Notes: a model not told the origin generated them from the sequence alone. 64,000 nucleotides of DNA from Anatilimnocola floriformis (GCF_024256385.1 NZ_JAMLFW010000002.1:1488001-1552000); one strand, 5' to 3'. Positions 10,001 through 19,473 are shown, counted from the stretch's first letter. Program-made: numbers and translations.

Positions 10001-10259
10001 TGGCGGGATTGTCCGCGTTTGCCGTTGGCAGTTCGAGCGATTGCAGGGACAGAGTGCTCGCGGCATTTGCCGTGCTCGCTGATTCTGCGGCTGGAGTTAC
10101 ATTGCCGAGCCAGACGCAGGCATCGCCGGTGTCGACAAACAGAGCGCCTGCCGGCGAGCTCCAGGTTTCTGGGATGCCCGTCAAGAGTTGTCGGCTTTCG
10201 AGCGATTCCAATTGCAAACGGCGCTTGGTCGTAGCACGACCCCGCTGATTCTGAGACAT
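7065..10259 (-). CDS. Secreted collagen-like (Gly-X-Y) repeat protein, 1064 aa
   Basis: The start [19 protein letters not shown] is basic and followed by LESRQLLTG, a planctomycete N-terminal export or sorting-like motif. Residues 30-225 form a beta-rich domain. About residues 230-892 are uninterrupted Gly-X-Y triplets dominated by [12 protein letters not shown] and GAQ, predicted to form a collagen-like triple helix. The last 170 residues resemble phage-tail or surface-fibre C-termini (a [18 protein letters not shown] segment, then a compact beta domain). It is probably a surface fibre or adhesin. The start at 10259 is preferred over an upstream in-frame ATG because of the AGAAG site and the N-terminal motif. 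The repetitive DNA makes the exact repeat count assembly-sensitive. Confidence 0.85.
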   Translation of the reverse strand: MSQNQRGRATTKRRLQLESLESRQLLTGIPETWSSPAGALFVDTGDACVWLGNVTPAAESASTANAASTLSLQSLELPTANADNPAIEEEWVLPQNSFVTSGIWPTTVNGLANFSWGVPTKFQSLVKAEVVVISRSNTSATFFSALSEGLTGDLSTNVVKRYSTVQPLVMQTGVINKVDVTELFTGANLTAGVDQLAIRFQANKNALSAVQIVGLRLTYQATAGSGGSSTTGPAGPQGPAGPAGATGAAGATGATGATGAVGPQGPAGTAGATGATGATGAAGATGAVGPQGPQGATGAQGPIGLTGSTGAQGPMGPIGLTGAVGATGATGATGLTGATGAQGPQGATGATGPQGPAGPTGATGAAGADGAVGPQGANGATGAQGPIGLTGLTGAQGPMGPIGLTGATGATGLTGAQGPAGPQGATGSVGPQGPTGLTGATGSTGAQGPAGPQGSTGATGAAGADGAVGPQGPQGATGATGLTGAAGAQGATGAQGPAGPQGATGSTGLTGATGSTGATGAQGPVGPQGSTGATGAAGADGAVGPQGPQGATGATGLTGATGATGAQGPQGSTGATGAQGPAGPQGATGAVGPQGPTGSTGLTGAAGADGAIGPQGPQGATGAVGATGAPGLTGATGVQGPAGPQGATGATGAQGSTGLTGATGATGAQGPIGLTGAAGADGAVGATGPQGPAGPQGAAGAQGAAGAQGATGLTGATGATGATGPQGPAGPTGLTGATGAAGADGATGAQGPQGATGLTGLTGATGAQGPIGLTGATGATGAQGPQGATGLTGATGAAGAAGATGAQGPQGATGLTGATGATGAQGPIGLTGATGATGVQGPQGPTGLTGATGATGAQGPQGATGATGAQGPTGLTGATGATGATGPQGPAGAAASTITDSTLTGDGSVGNPLGIATGLLSGSGTVNQASNPVDWTKLKTVPAGFADGVDDGLTTAQVNALLTPPAFTAPTLLNSWANYGSGYSTAGYYKDAMGIVHLRGVVASGSSTIFTLPAGYRPEFNGMFSTVTGLLNLGRIDVMSNGNVVFVAGSNIYASLDGITFRAA

Positions 10260-10787
10260 TCTTCTAACTGACCCGCCGCCTCGGCGCGTTCCTGTCGCTC
10301 GCGGCGTTGAGCCCGCAGCCCGGCAGTTCGCCAATGATGCAATGCACCACGACGACGTGCCGGGCTACGAGGAACTTCCCGGCTGCCCACCAGGAATTCA
10401 ACGCTTGAACGTTCAGGCTGTAATGACCAAATCAAATACAGATTTTCAGGAGGCTCAACAACAGGCTGCCCCTCGTCCCTAAGGAGTTGTTGAGCGGACA
10501 TGGAACCAAACCATGTCGCGGCGGCAGCCTTTGGCTACCGCATAACCAGTTCTTCGGCGGGGTTTAGTCCAATTTTCAACATTTTGGTGCCGCTACTACC
10601 AGCTGATGCAGACCATCCCTAAGACATGGGATAAGCCGCGGTTTCCCGCGAAGTGGTCGCGAAAGAATTGACGGGACTATCAACAATTCAGATTCGTTTG
10701 CATTTATTAATCACCGCGACGAGCGAATCATCAATGTTTACTGCGCCGGTGATTGATTGAAATGGTCAATAGCGACAATTGATTTCT
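10260..10787. other. Intergenic region, divergent, no gene seen
   Basis: 528 bp between the starts of the collagen-like gene (minus) and the phosphatase-like gene (plus). No open frame with a ribosome site and no strong hairpin was found. The right half (about 10680-10780) is AT-richer and is the likely location of the phosphatase promoter. Confidence 0.35.
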
Positions 10788-11216
10788 ATGATCAACGCCA
10801 TTCATTCCGACAGATTGTTTCTCGGCAACGCGCTGGACATTCGCGATCTGCGGCAGCTCCACGAATATCGGATCGCTGCCGTGGTCGATCTTGCGTTGAA
10901 TGAACCGGCGGCGCAACTCTCGCGCGAGTTGATTTACTGCCGTATTCCATTGGTTGACGGAGACGGTAACTCGACCGAGATCATCGAAGCCGCAATTCGC
11001 TGCCTAGTCTCTTTGCTACGCCTCGAGTTTCGCACGCTGGTGGCTTGTAGCGCGGGCATGAGTCGTTCGCCGGCGATCGCTGCGGCGGCGTTAGCTGTCG
11101 TCACTGGTCGCGCGGCGGATGAATGTTTGATGTCGGTCACTACCGACAGGCCGCACGATGTATCACCGCTCTTATGGTCGCAGGTGAGAGAGATTCAGCA
11201 GCGAATGATTCCTTAA
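10788..11216 (+). CDS. Dual-specificity/tyrosine phosphatase-like protein
   Basis: 142 residues, a compact cysteine-phosphatase fold. The P-loop is ACSAGMSRSPAIAAAAL near residue 85, matching the C-X5-R catalytic loop of the dual-specificity family, with the general-acid aspartate probably within IPLVDGDGN about 30 residues upstream. It lacks a signal peptide, so it should act in the cytoplasm on phosphotyrosine, phosphoserine or a phosphorylated small molecule. ATG 10788 is chosen over TTG 10779. The residue before the catalytic cysteine is Ala rather than the usual His, a common variation. It is convergent with maf, 28 bp away. Confidence 0.8.
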   Translation: MINAIHSDRLFLGNALDIRDLRQLHEYRIAAVVDLALNEPAAQLSRELIYCRIPLVDGDGNSTEIIEAAIRCLVSLLRLEFRTLVACSAGMSRSPAIAAAALAVVTGRAADECLMSVTTDRPHDVSPLLWSQVREIQQRMIP

Positions 11217-11244
11217 ATGAATCATTGATTGCACGACAGCGAAT

Positions 11245-11814
11245 CTAAATACTTGCCAACATCCGCTCAAGCAGTTCCAGCGGCAGTCCAACAACGTTCG
11301 ATTCGCTCCCCTCAACCACATGCACCCAGTCGAGTCCGTCTTGATAACCAAATGCGCCGGCCTTCCCTTCCCAGGCATCGGTGGCCAGATAATCCTCTAG
11401 GAGATCCGGCGCGAGCGAGTCCATGACGAGCCGCGTGACTTCGACTTGCACGTGATGTTCTTGGCCGGGCCGTGGCCAGAGGCAGAGGCCGCTGTAAACG
11501 CGATGTTCTCGGCCTGACATGAGCTGCAGCATCTCGCGGGCGTGTTGCTGATTCTTTGGTTTGCCGAGAATGTGCCCACAGCACTCGGCCACCGTATCGC
11601 AGGCCACAATCAAGCCTTGCTCGGTTCGCAGCGCGACGTCGGCCCCTTTTTGAAAGGCCAGGCGAGCAACCATTTCGGGCGGCGTTTCGCGACTGCAAAT
11701 GCCACACTCGGCAGAGTCGTGAGGCGGTTGAACCTCGAACGAATAGCCGGCTTCTTCCAGCAGTTGCCGCCGCCGCGGTGAGGTGCTGGCCAGAATCAGA
11801 TGTGGTTTCGACAT
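11245..11814 (-). CDS. maf: Maf-like nucleoside triphosphate pyrophosphatase
   Basis: 189 residues, the usual Maf length. The N-terminal LILASTSPRRRQLLEEAGY is the conserved substrate-binding loop, and VACDTVAECCGHILGKPKN carries the catalytic aspartate region. EGKAGAFGYQDG is the third signature. Maf proteins hydrolyse non-canonical or modified nucleotides (dTTP, UTP, m7GTP types) to the monophosphate and have been linked to cell division arrest. Two cysteines follow the DTV motif (AECCGH), which is unusual but not in a catalytic position. It is downstream of the beta-sandwich gene on the same strand with a 24-bp gap. Confidence 0.93.
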   Translation of the reverse strand: MSKPHLILASTSPRRRQLLEEAGYSFEVQPPHDSAECGICSRETPPEMVARLAFQKGADVALRTEQGLIVACDTVAECCGHILGKPKNQQHAREMLQLMSGREHRVYSGLCLWPRPGQEHHVQVEVTRLVMDSLAPDLLEDYLATDAWEGKAGAFGYQDGLDWVHVVEGSESNVVGLPLELLERMLASI

Positions 11815-11838
11815 ACGCGTTGCTCCGATGATCGGACT

Positions 11839-12741
11839 TCAGATTCTGGAACGGGCGGCTGCTGAATCGACCAGATAACCGGCAAACTGTCCGCGCGGGG
11901 CCAGGTCGCGCTGCAACTGATCGCAATCGCTTCGTCCGGCGCTCTCTGCCGCGATGCGCAGCGCAAGTACTGGCAACGGCAGCTTGGGAAAGGGCCCGGC
12001 TTCGTCGACGACGATGCAATGTGCCCAGGGAGCAGGCTGATAGCCGATCGTCGCGTCACCCGGTGGAATCTGCTGCGCGAGCAACAGATTGGGCGCGACT
12101 TGTCGCAGGCTGGAGTCGAGCGTTTCGCCGTGCACGATGGCCATCATCACGGCAGGCCAGCGGGCCAGGCTGCGGAGTGCTTCGTGAAAGTCGCTGCGAT
12201 CGGCCGACACGGCAACAATCAGGCAAGCACCGCGGCGCGACGCTTCGTTCAGCAAATCAAGCGACGGCGATGAACAAAGGCCGACGAGCGCTTCGCTGCG
12301 GAGATGATCCACCAAATTCAGTTCGGGCAATAAATCGATGGCTACGCCGCGCGGCACCCAAACTTTGCTCTCGCGGACGAGTTCGCCGCTGCTCTTGGCG
12401 CCGATGCCGCGGAGGCCGATCTGGCGCTTCTCGCTCGCGAGCACTTCGCTGCCGCGACGGAGCTCGATGTGCACGTCGTACAGATGCGGCAGGTCGCTGG
12501 TCCAGTAACACGGATCGGTGATTGTCGTGCGGGCCAGCAATGTCGGCCCCGCGCCGAGATCGGTCAGCACGTATTTCGCCGGCAGCGTGTGCGAGAACTC
12601 GCAGCGTGGCCCGTGCACATAACCATGCAACGTGCAATCGGCGAGCTCCGCGCTGCGCGGCGCGCGGACGAAAACCTGCGCGCGATTGACGGTCAATTCG
12701 CCGTGGAAAACATCGGGATCAAAAGCGATTTCAGCCGGCAT
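11839..12741 (-). CDS. Hypothetical protein with glycoside-hydrolase-2-like beta-sandwich
   Basis: 300 residues, no signal peptide. Residues 10-120 resemble the immunoglobulin-like sandwich of GH2 enzymes: a strand-rich stretch ending PCYWTSDLPHLYDVHIELRRG and IGLRGIG, followed by VRESKVWVPRGV, which in GH2 leads into the TIM barrel. The remainder (residues 130-300) is barrel-like but too short for a complete GH2 catalytic domain, and no catalytic Glu pair was found. It begins 11 bp inside the 3' end of uvrA, so the two are translationally coupled. That pairing with a DNA-repair ATPase is unexplained. Confidence 0.6.
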   Translation of the reverse strand: MPAEIAFDPDVFHGELTVNRAQVFVRAPRSAELADCTLHGYVHGPRCEFSHTLPAKYVLTDLGAGPTLLARTTITDPCYWTSDLPHLYDVHIELRRGSEVLASEKRQIGLRGIGAKSSGELVRESKVWVPRGVAIDLLPELNLVDHLRSEALVGLCSSPSLDLLNEASRRGACLIVAVSADRSDFHEALRSLARWPAVMMAIVHGETLDSSLRQVAPNLLLAQQIPPGDATIGYQPAPWAHCIVVDEAGPFPKLPLPVLALRIAAESAGRSDCDQLQRDLAPRGQFAGYLVDSAAARSRI

Positions 12742-15562
12742 CGGCTACCTCCTCGAGTGAACGGAGCGATTCGGCTAAATAACGGCCGGTGTGCGACGCT
12801 TCACACGCGGCAACCTCTTCGGGCGTTCCTTGCACGACGACGGTTCCGCCCTGCTCGGCCGCGCCGGGCCCCAGATCGATCAAATAATCGGCGGCCCGCA
12901 TCAGCTGCAGGTTGTGCTCGACCACGATCAGCGAATGGCCGATGGCGAGGAGCGCATCGAAGCAATCGAGCAACTGCACGACATCGGCGAAGTGCAAACC
13001 GGTCGTGGGCTCATCGAGCAGAAACAGCGTGCGATTGCGTGTTGCTTCCGACAGGTGCGCGGCGAGTTTCAGGCGTTGGGATTCACCGGAAGAGAGCGTG
13101 TTCGCGGCCTGGCCGAGTCGCAGGTAGTCGAGGCCGACGTCGATCAGTTGTTTCAGCTTGCCTTGCACCTTGGGCTGACCGCGGAAGAACGAAAAGGCTT
13201 CGCGCACGGTCATATCGAGTACTTCGGCAATGTTACGGCCGCGATAAGTCACCGCGAGCACCTCGCGCCGATAGCGCGCACCGCCGCAGGTTCCGCACTT
13301 CATATATAGATCGGCGAGGAACTGCATCTCGACCTGAATCGCCCCTTCCCCCTGACAAGTATCGCAACGGCCACCGTCGACATTAAAGCTGAAATGCCCC
13401 GCCGTGAAGTTGCGCGTCTTGGCTTCGACGGTCTCGGCAAAGACCTTGCGAATTTCATCGAAGGCTTTGATGTATGTCACCGGATTCGAACGTGGCGAAC
13501 GACCGACCGGGCTCGGATCGACGAGAATCACGTCGTCGATCTTCCCATCACCGAGGATATCGTCGTACGGTAGCGGCGTGTCGCAATCTTTTTGCTTACG
13601 GCGACAAAGCGCGCCGTACAGCGTCTCCTGCACCAACGTACTTTTCCCCGCGCCACTCACGCCGGTCACCAGGCAGAGCACACCGAGCGGAAAATCCACG
13701 TTCAGCCGTTGCAGGTTATTTCCTCGTGCACCGACCAGGCGAATCGTGCCGCGCGGTTCGCGGCGTTTGCCGGGGCGCGATACGCCGCGCCGACCCGCGA
13801 GAAAATCGCCCGTCGAGCTTCCCTTCGCCACGAGCAACTCGGGTAGTGTCCCTTGAAATGTCACCTTGCCGCCGAGTTCGCCCGCGCCGGGACCGATCTC
13901 GACAATCTGATCTCCCTCGCGAATCAGGGCTTCTTCGTGCTCAACAACGACAACGGTGTTGCCCCGCCGTTGCAAGCCGCGGATCGACTTCACCAGCGGT
14001 TCGACATCGCGCGGATGCAGGCCGACCGACGGCTCGTCGAGCACATACAGCATGTTCACCAAGCTTGAACCGAGAGCCGACGTCAGCGCGACGCGCTGCG
14101 CTTCGCCGCTGCTGAGCGTTTTCAGTGGTCGATCGAGAGCTAAGTAACCGAGACCGACCTGCACGAGAAACCGCAGCCGATTGCGGACTTGCTCGAGCAT
14201 GGTGCGACTGACTTGCTTCTCGCGCGGCGACAGAGGTAACTCGGCGAAAAAAGTTTCACCCTGGTCGAGCCGCAGGGCTGCAATCTCGGCAAGGTTCAAA
14301 CCGCCGACTCGCCAGGCGAGCGCTTGCGCATTCAACCGAGCGCCATTGCACGTCGTACATACGCGCGAGCTCTTCCATCGATTGTGAAAGACCCGCACCG
14401 GCATCTTGTACTTGTGCTTTTCTAGCCAAGCGAAAAAACCAACCAACCCGCCGAAGTTTCGCTCCGGCACGCCATTTTGAATGAGGTTTAATTGCTCGGC
14501 AGTGAGATCGTGATAAGGAACATCGACCGGCAATTGATAGTCGGCGGCGAGTGCGAGCAGCTCTTGCAGCTCATGCTCGTAGGCCGGAGTCGTCCAGGGA
14601 GCGATCGCGCCGTCGCGAAGTGATTTTGCTTTGTCGGGGACGATCAGATCGCCATCGAGATCGATCAGGTTCCCAAAGCCTTCGCAGGCCGGGCAGGCGC
14701 CGAGCGGGCTGTTGAAACTGAACAGCCGCGGCTCGGGTGGAATGAACTGCAGTTGGCAGCGCGGGCATTTGAGTTCGGAGACAAAACTCCAAACGTTCCA
14801 CGCACTCCCATCGAGCGTTTCGTTTTGAACCGCGCGCTGCGGCGGCTCGGCTTCGGCGAGCGGTTGCCACCAAACTTCGCCATGGCCTGCCGTTTGTTTG
14901 AAGGCGGTTTCCAGCGAATCGACCAGGCGGCGGGAATCGGTTCCGCCAGCGACGAGCCGATCGATCACGACGCGGACCGTGGCATCTTGATTCGGCTCCG
15001 GCGTTTTCTGGTCGAGCGAAATCACTTTGCCGCCGAGAATGACGCGAGCGAATCCTTGCTCTCGCAGCGTCGAAAGCGATACGCCGGTTCGCGGCGCGAC
15101 GATGAGCAGCTTGGTGCCGGCGGGGAGTTCGTTCACCACGGCGGCGGCGTCTTGCGGCGATTCGCGGGCGATGGGCTGACCGCAGCCGGGGCAAAAAAGT
15201 TTGCCGACGCGGGCTAGTAGCAGGCGGAGATAATCGATGGTCTCAGTCGCCGAGCCGATCGTGGTGCGGTTTGATTTGCTGGCTTCCTGCCGCGTGACGG
15301 CGATGGCTGCCGGGATGCCGTCGATCCGCTCGGCTGCGGGCTTTTCGAGTCGCTGCAGAAACTGCCGGGTGTAGGTCGAAAAGCTTTCGATAAATCGCCG
15401 CTGCCCTTCGGCGTAGAGAGTGTCGAGGGCGAGGCTGGTTTTGCCGCTGCCGCTCGCTCCGCAAAACACAATCAGCTGACCGCGCGGCAGATCGAGATCG
15501 ATGTGCTTGAGGTTATGCACATCGACGCCTCGCAATTCGATCTGGTCCGTACCCTGCGCCAC
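12731..15562 (-). CDS. uvrA: Excinuclease ABC subunit A (UvrA) or UvrA paralogue
   Basis: 943 residues, normal UvrA length. Two ABC modules are present: Walker A GASGSGKT (35-42) and GVSGAGKST (about 634-642), signatures LSSGEAQR (about 485) and LSSGESQR (about 815), and Walker B LYVLDEPSVGLHP and LFLLDEPTTGLHF. Zinc modules are CPGCGQPI, CPRCQLQF with CPACEGFG, and CDTCQGEG with CGTCGGARY. As part of UvrABC it would scan DNA for bulky lesions and load UvrB. Both signature loops read LSSGE where typical UvrA has LSGGE, so this may be a second, paralogous UvrA. The downstream gene overlaps by 11 bp. Confidence 0.85.
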   Translation of the reverse strand: MAQGTDQIELRGVDVHNLKHIDLDLPRGQLIVFCGASGSGKTSLALDTLYAEGQRRFIESFSTYTRQFLQRLEKPAAERIDGIPAAIAVTRQEASKSNRTTIGSATETIDYLRLLLARVGKLFCPGCGQPIARESPQDAAAVVNELPAGTKLLIVAPRTGVSLSTLREQGFARVILGGKVISLDQKTPEPNQDATVRVVIDRLVAGGTDSRRLVDSLETAFKQTAGHGEVWWQPLAEAEPPQRAVQNETLDGSAWNVWSFVSELKCPRCQLQFIPPEPRLFSFNSPLGACPACEGFGNLIDLDGDLIVPDKAKSLRDGAIAPWTTPAYEHELQELLALAADYQLPVDVPYHDLTAEQLNLIQNGVPERNFGGLVGFFAWLEKHKYKMPVRVFHNRWKSSRVCTTCNGARLNAQALAWRVGGLNLAEIAALRLDQGETFFAELPLSPREKQVSRTMLEQVRNRLRFLVQVGLGYLALDRPLKTLSSGEAQRVALTSALGSSLVNMLYVLDEPSVGLHPRDVEPLVKSIRGLQRRGNTVVVVEHEEALIREGDQIVEIGPGAGELGGKVTFQGTLPELLVAKGSSTGDFLAGRRGVSRPGKRREPRGTIRLVGARGNNLQRLNVDFPLGVLCLVTGVSGAGKSTLVQETLYGALCRRKQKDCDTPLPYDDILGDGKIDDVILVDPSPVGRSPRSNPVTYIKAFDEIRKVFAETVEAKTRNFTAGHFSFNVDGGRCDTCQGEGAIQVEMQFLADLYMKCGTCGGARYRREVLAVTYRGRNIAEVLDMTVREAFSFFRGQPKVQGKLKQLIDVGLDYLRLGQAANTLSSGESQRLKLAAHLSEATRNRTLFLLDEPTTGLHFADVVQLLDCFDALLAIGHSLIVVEHNLQLMRAADYLIDLGPGAAEQGGTVVVQGTPEEVAACEASHTGRYLAESLRSLEEVADAG

Positions 15563-15655
15563 GATTGGTTCCTGTACCTAGCGGTTCCCGCGACCTGTGT
15601 CGCATCCCGCATTTTATCGTGGATGGTGCGGAGCGGCAGGTGGCGAAAAGACGCA

Positions 15656-15678
15656 CCACGCGGAGCGTGATGACTACA
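15656..15678. repeat. Solo arm of a palindromic element
   Basis: CCACGCGGAGCGTGATGACT and the next three bases match one arm of the palindrome at 44863-44916 at all but one position. No partner arm is present here. It lies downstream of the HEAT/TPR gene and upstream of uvrA. Confidence 0.6.
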
Positions 15679-15698
15679 TTGCGGAGATTACTGGCGAC

Positions 15699-18365
15699 TT
15701 AGCGCTGCGGAAATTCGCGTTTGGCGAATGCTTGCAGCCGATCTTCATAGAATTTCGAGCCAGGATCGAGGGCGGCCGCTTTGCGGGCCCATTCCAGTGC
15801 GAGTTCGCGATTGCCGCGGGCAAAGTGGACTTCGGCGAGCGTGTCGGTGTAGGAAGGATTCTCCGGCGCGAGTTTCACCGCCCGTTCTGAGAGGACCAGT
15901 GCCTCATCTAATCGGCGGGCACAGATCGCAGCAACCCAGGCGGCCTGGTTGTGAATGTTCGCGCTATCGGGATATTGCTTTGTCTGACTGTGATACAGCG
16001 CGAAGCAATCTTCGAACACCTTGTCGGCTTCCTTGGTCAGTCCTTGCTTGTTGAGGAGCGGGAAGAACTCCTCGACGAGCTTGATCTCGCCCGGCTGGAG
16101 CTGTTCGCAGAGAGCGAGCAGCGCGAAAGCGGCCTCGGTATCGGCTGGGCTGCGATCTTCTTTGCTGATCAAACCGCGGGCCCGCGTGCGATGCAATGAG
16201 TGCGCAATGTCGAGATAGCCTGATTGTTCAGTGAGGTTGGTCGTCGGCTTGAGAACGTGAAACCGAAGCTGTTCCCAGTGATCGGCTGCGGCGAGCGGTT
16301 CTTTTTCCGCGATGATATTTCCCAGGTGCTGATTGGTGATCGTGACGTATTGATCCTCCGGGTTGCCGGTCTTTTGCAACAGCTGCCATTGCTCGCGAGC
16401 TTCGTCGCGGAGACCACGTTCCTGCAGCGCGAAGGCCAGTTGATAGCGCGAAGGAGAATCGAGGCACATCAGATTTGCAGTCTGCAGCAACTTGCGGCCG
16501 GCTGCTTCGTCGCCACTGCGGATGAGTGAGGTTCCTTGCAGAAACCAGGTAAGTGGATTTCCTTGGTTCGCCGCCACGGCGCGGCCGTACTGCGCAGCCG
16601 CGTCGCTCCAGCGCTCGCCGGTAAACAGCCAATCGCCATAGGCTTCGGCCGAGGCTGGATCGGCGAGGATGGCCGCTTCAAAATGTGTTTCCGCGTCGGC
16701 GCGATTATCGCGAGCGGCCCAGGCTTCGGCGAGCAACACATGCAACCGACCGCGCTGGGCGGCAGTGTTAGCGGGATCATTGGCCAAGGTTTTTGCCTGC
16801 TTGGCGATCGCCGGCCAATCGGCAGTTACGAAGCGTTCGAAGGTTTTCGGCATTAACGCCACGGCCACGCCGAACAGATGATCATCCATTTCTTGCCAAC
16901 GGCCGTCGGCGTTGAGCGTCTCCCACCAGAGCTGCGCTTTTTGCAGGCGTTTGCCCGTGAACGCCGCGCTCATCACGGCAGCCAGATTGGGCGCGGCGGC
17001 CCGGCTGAGGATTTTGAGATGTTCTTTTTGCCGGCCGGGCGCTCGTTCGAGTCGCGCGAGGGCCAGCCAATAGGCGCCGCGCGAATCATCGACTGAAGCG
17101 GTGGTTTCTAGGAACTCGCGCAGGGCAGCATATTGCTTCTGCTTGCCGAGGAGTCGCAGTTCAGCGGCGATGGTGACCGCGAACGAAAAGCGATCGACGG
17201 TGCGACTGGTTCGCACTGCTTTGTCGCCCGAGAGCGAACTGAGCCAGGCCGCGTCGAACTCAGTTTCGTCGGTCACACCCACGAGCTTTAGCGCCTCGTC
17301 GTGCCGCTGTTGCTGCACGAGTAACTCAAATGCCATCGGCCGCAAGCCGCTGTCGGTGAGCAACTTCAGCGCATCGGCAGGGCGGTCGTTGAGGAGCGCG
17401 ATCTTGGCCGCGTACCAGATGTCGTCACCAGGCGCGGCGGCGAACACCGCTTGCAGCGTTTCTTCGGCCTGCTCTTTCTTTCCCAACAGCCGATAGCAAC
17501 TCGCTCGCATGCCGAGGCGATAAAGTTCCGCCCGCGGCACGTCTGATTTGGTGGAGTATGTTCCAAGCAGTTGCTCCCAAGACTTTTGCTCGCGCGCCAG
17601 ACCTTGCACGAAGAGTTGCGTCGGCGTCTTGGCCGCGGTCGCCACTTGCAGGGCTTGCGCGCCGTTGCCTCGTGCTCGGAGCATCGCGGCGAGCAAGATC
17701 GCGGCGTTGGCATCGGCTGGATTCTTGGCAAATTCGGCTTCGGCCTTTTTCAGTTCGGCTGGCAGCTGATCGCGCAGCGAGAGAAACGCGACATACTGCG
17801 ACCGGCCAACGTCGGTGCTCTTGCCGAGCTCGAAGCATTGCTCCAGGATCGACCAGTCGTTGGCGGCGATCATCTGCGGAGCCAGCCGCTGAATGTCGGC
17901 TTGCAGGCTGTTGAAATAAAGCTGCTTACTGGCGGCATCGGTTTCGAGCTTGAGCAAACCGAATAGCGTGGTGAAGGCACCCTTCTGTCGCAAGTCGTTG
18001 ATCACACGCAGCCGCGCGTTGCGATCGCCGTCGTAAAACTGCGAGACCATGATCTGCAACTCGATCGGCGAATCGGGCGTGATGCCGAGACGCAGGTTGC
18101 GGAGGATGAGATTGCCCCGCAGGCGCACTTCCGGATCGGTGCTCTTCACGGCCTGCTCGAGGAGCGGCAGGGCGGGATTGCCAACCTTCCAGACGTACGC
18201 ACTGGCCCGCTGCCGAACCGAGAACTCATCGTCGCCGAGGGCTTTGACGGCCGCTTCGAGCGAAGGAAACGCCGGCTTTTCGGCTGGCGGATTCTCCTGC
18301 GCAACAGTAGGAGTGAGCAGCAGAAGAGAGACGAGCACGCCCCACAGCCGGGTCCGCCAATGCAT
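15699..18365 (-). CDS. Secreted HEAT/TPR-repeat protein, 888 aa
   Basis: The signal peptide is MHWRTRLWGVLVSLLLLTPTVAQ. Residues 35-110 form two HEAT-like helix pairs (LGDDEFSVRQRASAYVWKVG and DPEVRLRGNLILRNLRLG). From about residue 210 to the end the protein is a long array of tetratricopeptide-type helices, with typical pairs such as NPADANAAILLAAMLRARG, DPASAEAYGDWLF and a last unit around LAPENPSYTDTLAEVHFARG. It is probably a periplasmic scaffold. The gene for a 264-residue secreted protein ends 21 bp upstream, so the pair is likely an operon. No enzymatic motif was seen. Confidence 0.8.
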   Translation of the reverse strand: MHWRTRLWGVLVSLLLLTPTVAQENPPAEKPAFPSLEAAVKALGDDEFSVRQRASAYVWKVGNPALPLLEQAVKSTDPEVRLRGNLILRNLRLGITPDSPIELQIMVSQFYDGDRNARLRVINDLRQKGAFTTLFGLLKLETDAASKQLYFNSLQADIQRLAPQMIAANDWSILEQCFELGKSTDVGRSQYVAFLSLRDQLPAELKKAEAEFAKNPADANAAILLAAMLRARGNGAQALQVATAAKTPTQLFVQGLAREQKSWEQLLGTYSTKSDVPRAELYRLGMRASCYRLLGKKEQAEETLQAVFAAAPGDDIWYAAKIALLNDRPADALKLLTDSGLRPMAFELLVQQQRHDEALKLVGVTDETEFDAAWLSSLSGDKAVRTSRTVDRFSFAVTIAAELRLLGKQKQYAALREFLETTASVDDSRGAYWLALARLERAPGRQKEHLKILSRAAAPNLAAVMSAAFTGKRLQKAQLWWETLNADGRWQEMDDHLFGVAVALMPKTFERFVTADWPAIAKQAKTLANDPANTAAQRGRLHVLLAEAWAARDNRADAETHFEAAILADPASAEAYGDWLFTGERWSDAAAQYGRAVAANQGNPLTWFLQGTSLIRSGDEAAGRKLLQTANLMCLDSPSRYQLAFALQERGLRDEAREQWQLLQKTGNPEDQYVTITNQHLGNIIAEKEPLAAADHWEQLRFHVLKPTTNLTEQSGYLDIAHSLHRTRARGLISKEDRSPADTEAAFALLALCEQLQPGEIKLVEEFFPLLNKQGLTKEADKVFEDCFALYHSQTKQYPDSANIHNQAAWVAAICARRLDEALVLSERAVKLAPENPSYTDTLAEVHFARGNRELALEWARKAAALDPGSKFYEDRLQAFAKREFPQR

Positions 18366-18386
18366 GCGAGACTTTCTTGTTGAAGG

Positions 18387-19181
18387 CTATTTGGGCAACG
18401 CTTCGAGCCGTGCGAGAATCTCACGCTGACGAGCGCCGGTCGCGCGGCGGGCAGCCATTTGATAAAAGACTTTCGCCACGCCCGGTTTACCAGCCGCTTC
18501 GGCGCCTTGGGCTTTTTCGAGCATCGCGGCGAGCTCGGTGTCTTCCGTCTGCTGCGCAGAAACCGCTTGCGCTTTGATGGCGGCCACACTTTGCGCACCG
18601 CGCTCAGCCGAACTTCCGCGAGCGTTCCCGCCTCCGCCAGCGATTGGCGTACTCGCGGTTTCTTCAGGGACAGGAACTTTCACTTCGCCGGACTGCAAAC
18701 GACGAAGGCGTTCGCGCAGGGGACTCGAATCGGAATTGTCGGCCTGAGCGCCGACCACGGGCACAATGCCGGTGACGAACGGCCGGAACGAGCCGTCGAT
18801 AAACATGCCATTGCCGCCGTTGGGAATCGTCACGCTGGGCGTCTGAGAAACAAACGTGGAGTCGGCTCCCTGACCCGCCGTGAAGTTCAAAAAGCCGTTG
18901 ACATTGCCGCCGCGAAAACCAACGCCGCCATTCGCGCCGGCGTTGGGGTCGAAGCCGCCGAACTGCGGCGCGACTCCCGGCGCACCGCCGCCGAAGTTGA
19001 AGAACCAACCCGGACCACGCGCGCCCCAGTTGGTGCCAATGCCTTCGTAAAAGCCATGCCCCACGCTATTGAACGGGCTGCTCACGGTCACTTGCTGAGC
19101 TGCGAGCGAACCGGCCAGGCAGGGGACTATCAACAGGCCGGCCGCCAGCGTCCACTGCCGCAGTTGAGTTGCCATAAACAT
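18387..19181 (-). CDS. Secreted Gly/Phe-rich protein with helical C-terminus
   Basis: 264 residues. ATG 19181 has GAGG at good spacing; the frame extends to 19232 without a site. The signal peptide is LRQWTLAAGLLIVPCLAGSLAAQQ. The mature N-terminal half is glycine- and phenylalanine-rich (PGWFFNFGGGAPGVAPQFGG), low in complexity and probably disordered. The C-terminal 80 residues are an alanine-rich helical pair ending ARQREILARLEAL, resembling a TPR-like hairpin. It is followed after 21 bp by the HEAT/TPR gene, suggesting that the two proteins work together outside the cytoplasm. Confidence 0.7.
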   Translation of the reverse strand: MFMATQLRQWTLAAGLLIVPCLAGSLAAQQVTVSSPFNSVGHGFYEGIGTNWGARGPGWFFNFGGGAPGVAPQFGGFDPNAGANGGVGFRGGNVNGFLNFTAGQGADSTFVSQTPSVTIPNGGNGMFIDGSFRPFVTGIVPVVGAQADNSDSSPLRERLRRLQSGEVKVPVPEETASTPIAGGGGNARGSSAERGAQSVAAIKAQAVSAQQTEDTELAAMLEKAQGAEAAGKPGVAKVFYQMAARRATGARQREILARLEALPK

Positions 19182-19473
19182 TGCCAGTTCCTCACAAAAA
19201 CAGCCGCTGCCCTGATGCGACCGTGCCGTCACTGTACCGCGATCTTGCTGAAGGGGTCAACTAAAACTTGCCCGAACAACCACTGCTTAGGTAGATCGTA
19301 TTCAAGCAATAACTGGCAAAAAATCGCCAGCCGTTCTCTGCTTGATTTTTGGTGGTCACTGCGGCAATATTAAAACCCGGTAATCAAACGCAGTATAGAT
19401 TTTCGCTGCTTGCCGCAATTCTTATTCACGGTTGCCCGAGCAACGGCTACCTCTTGTCGGGAAGGTCACGGGC

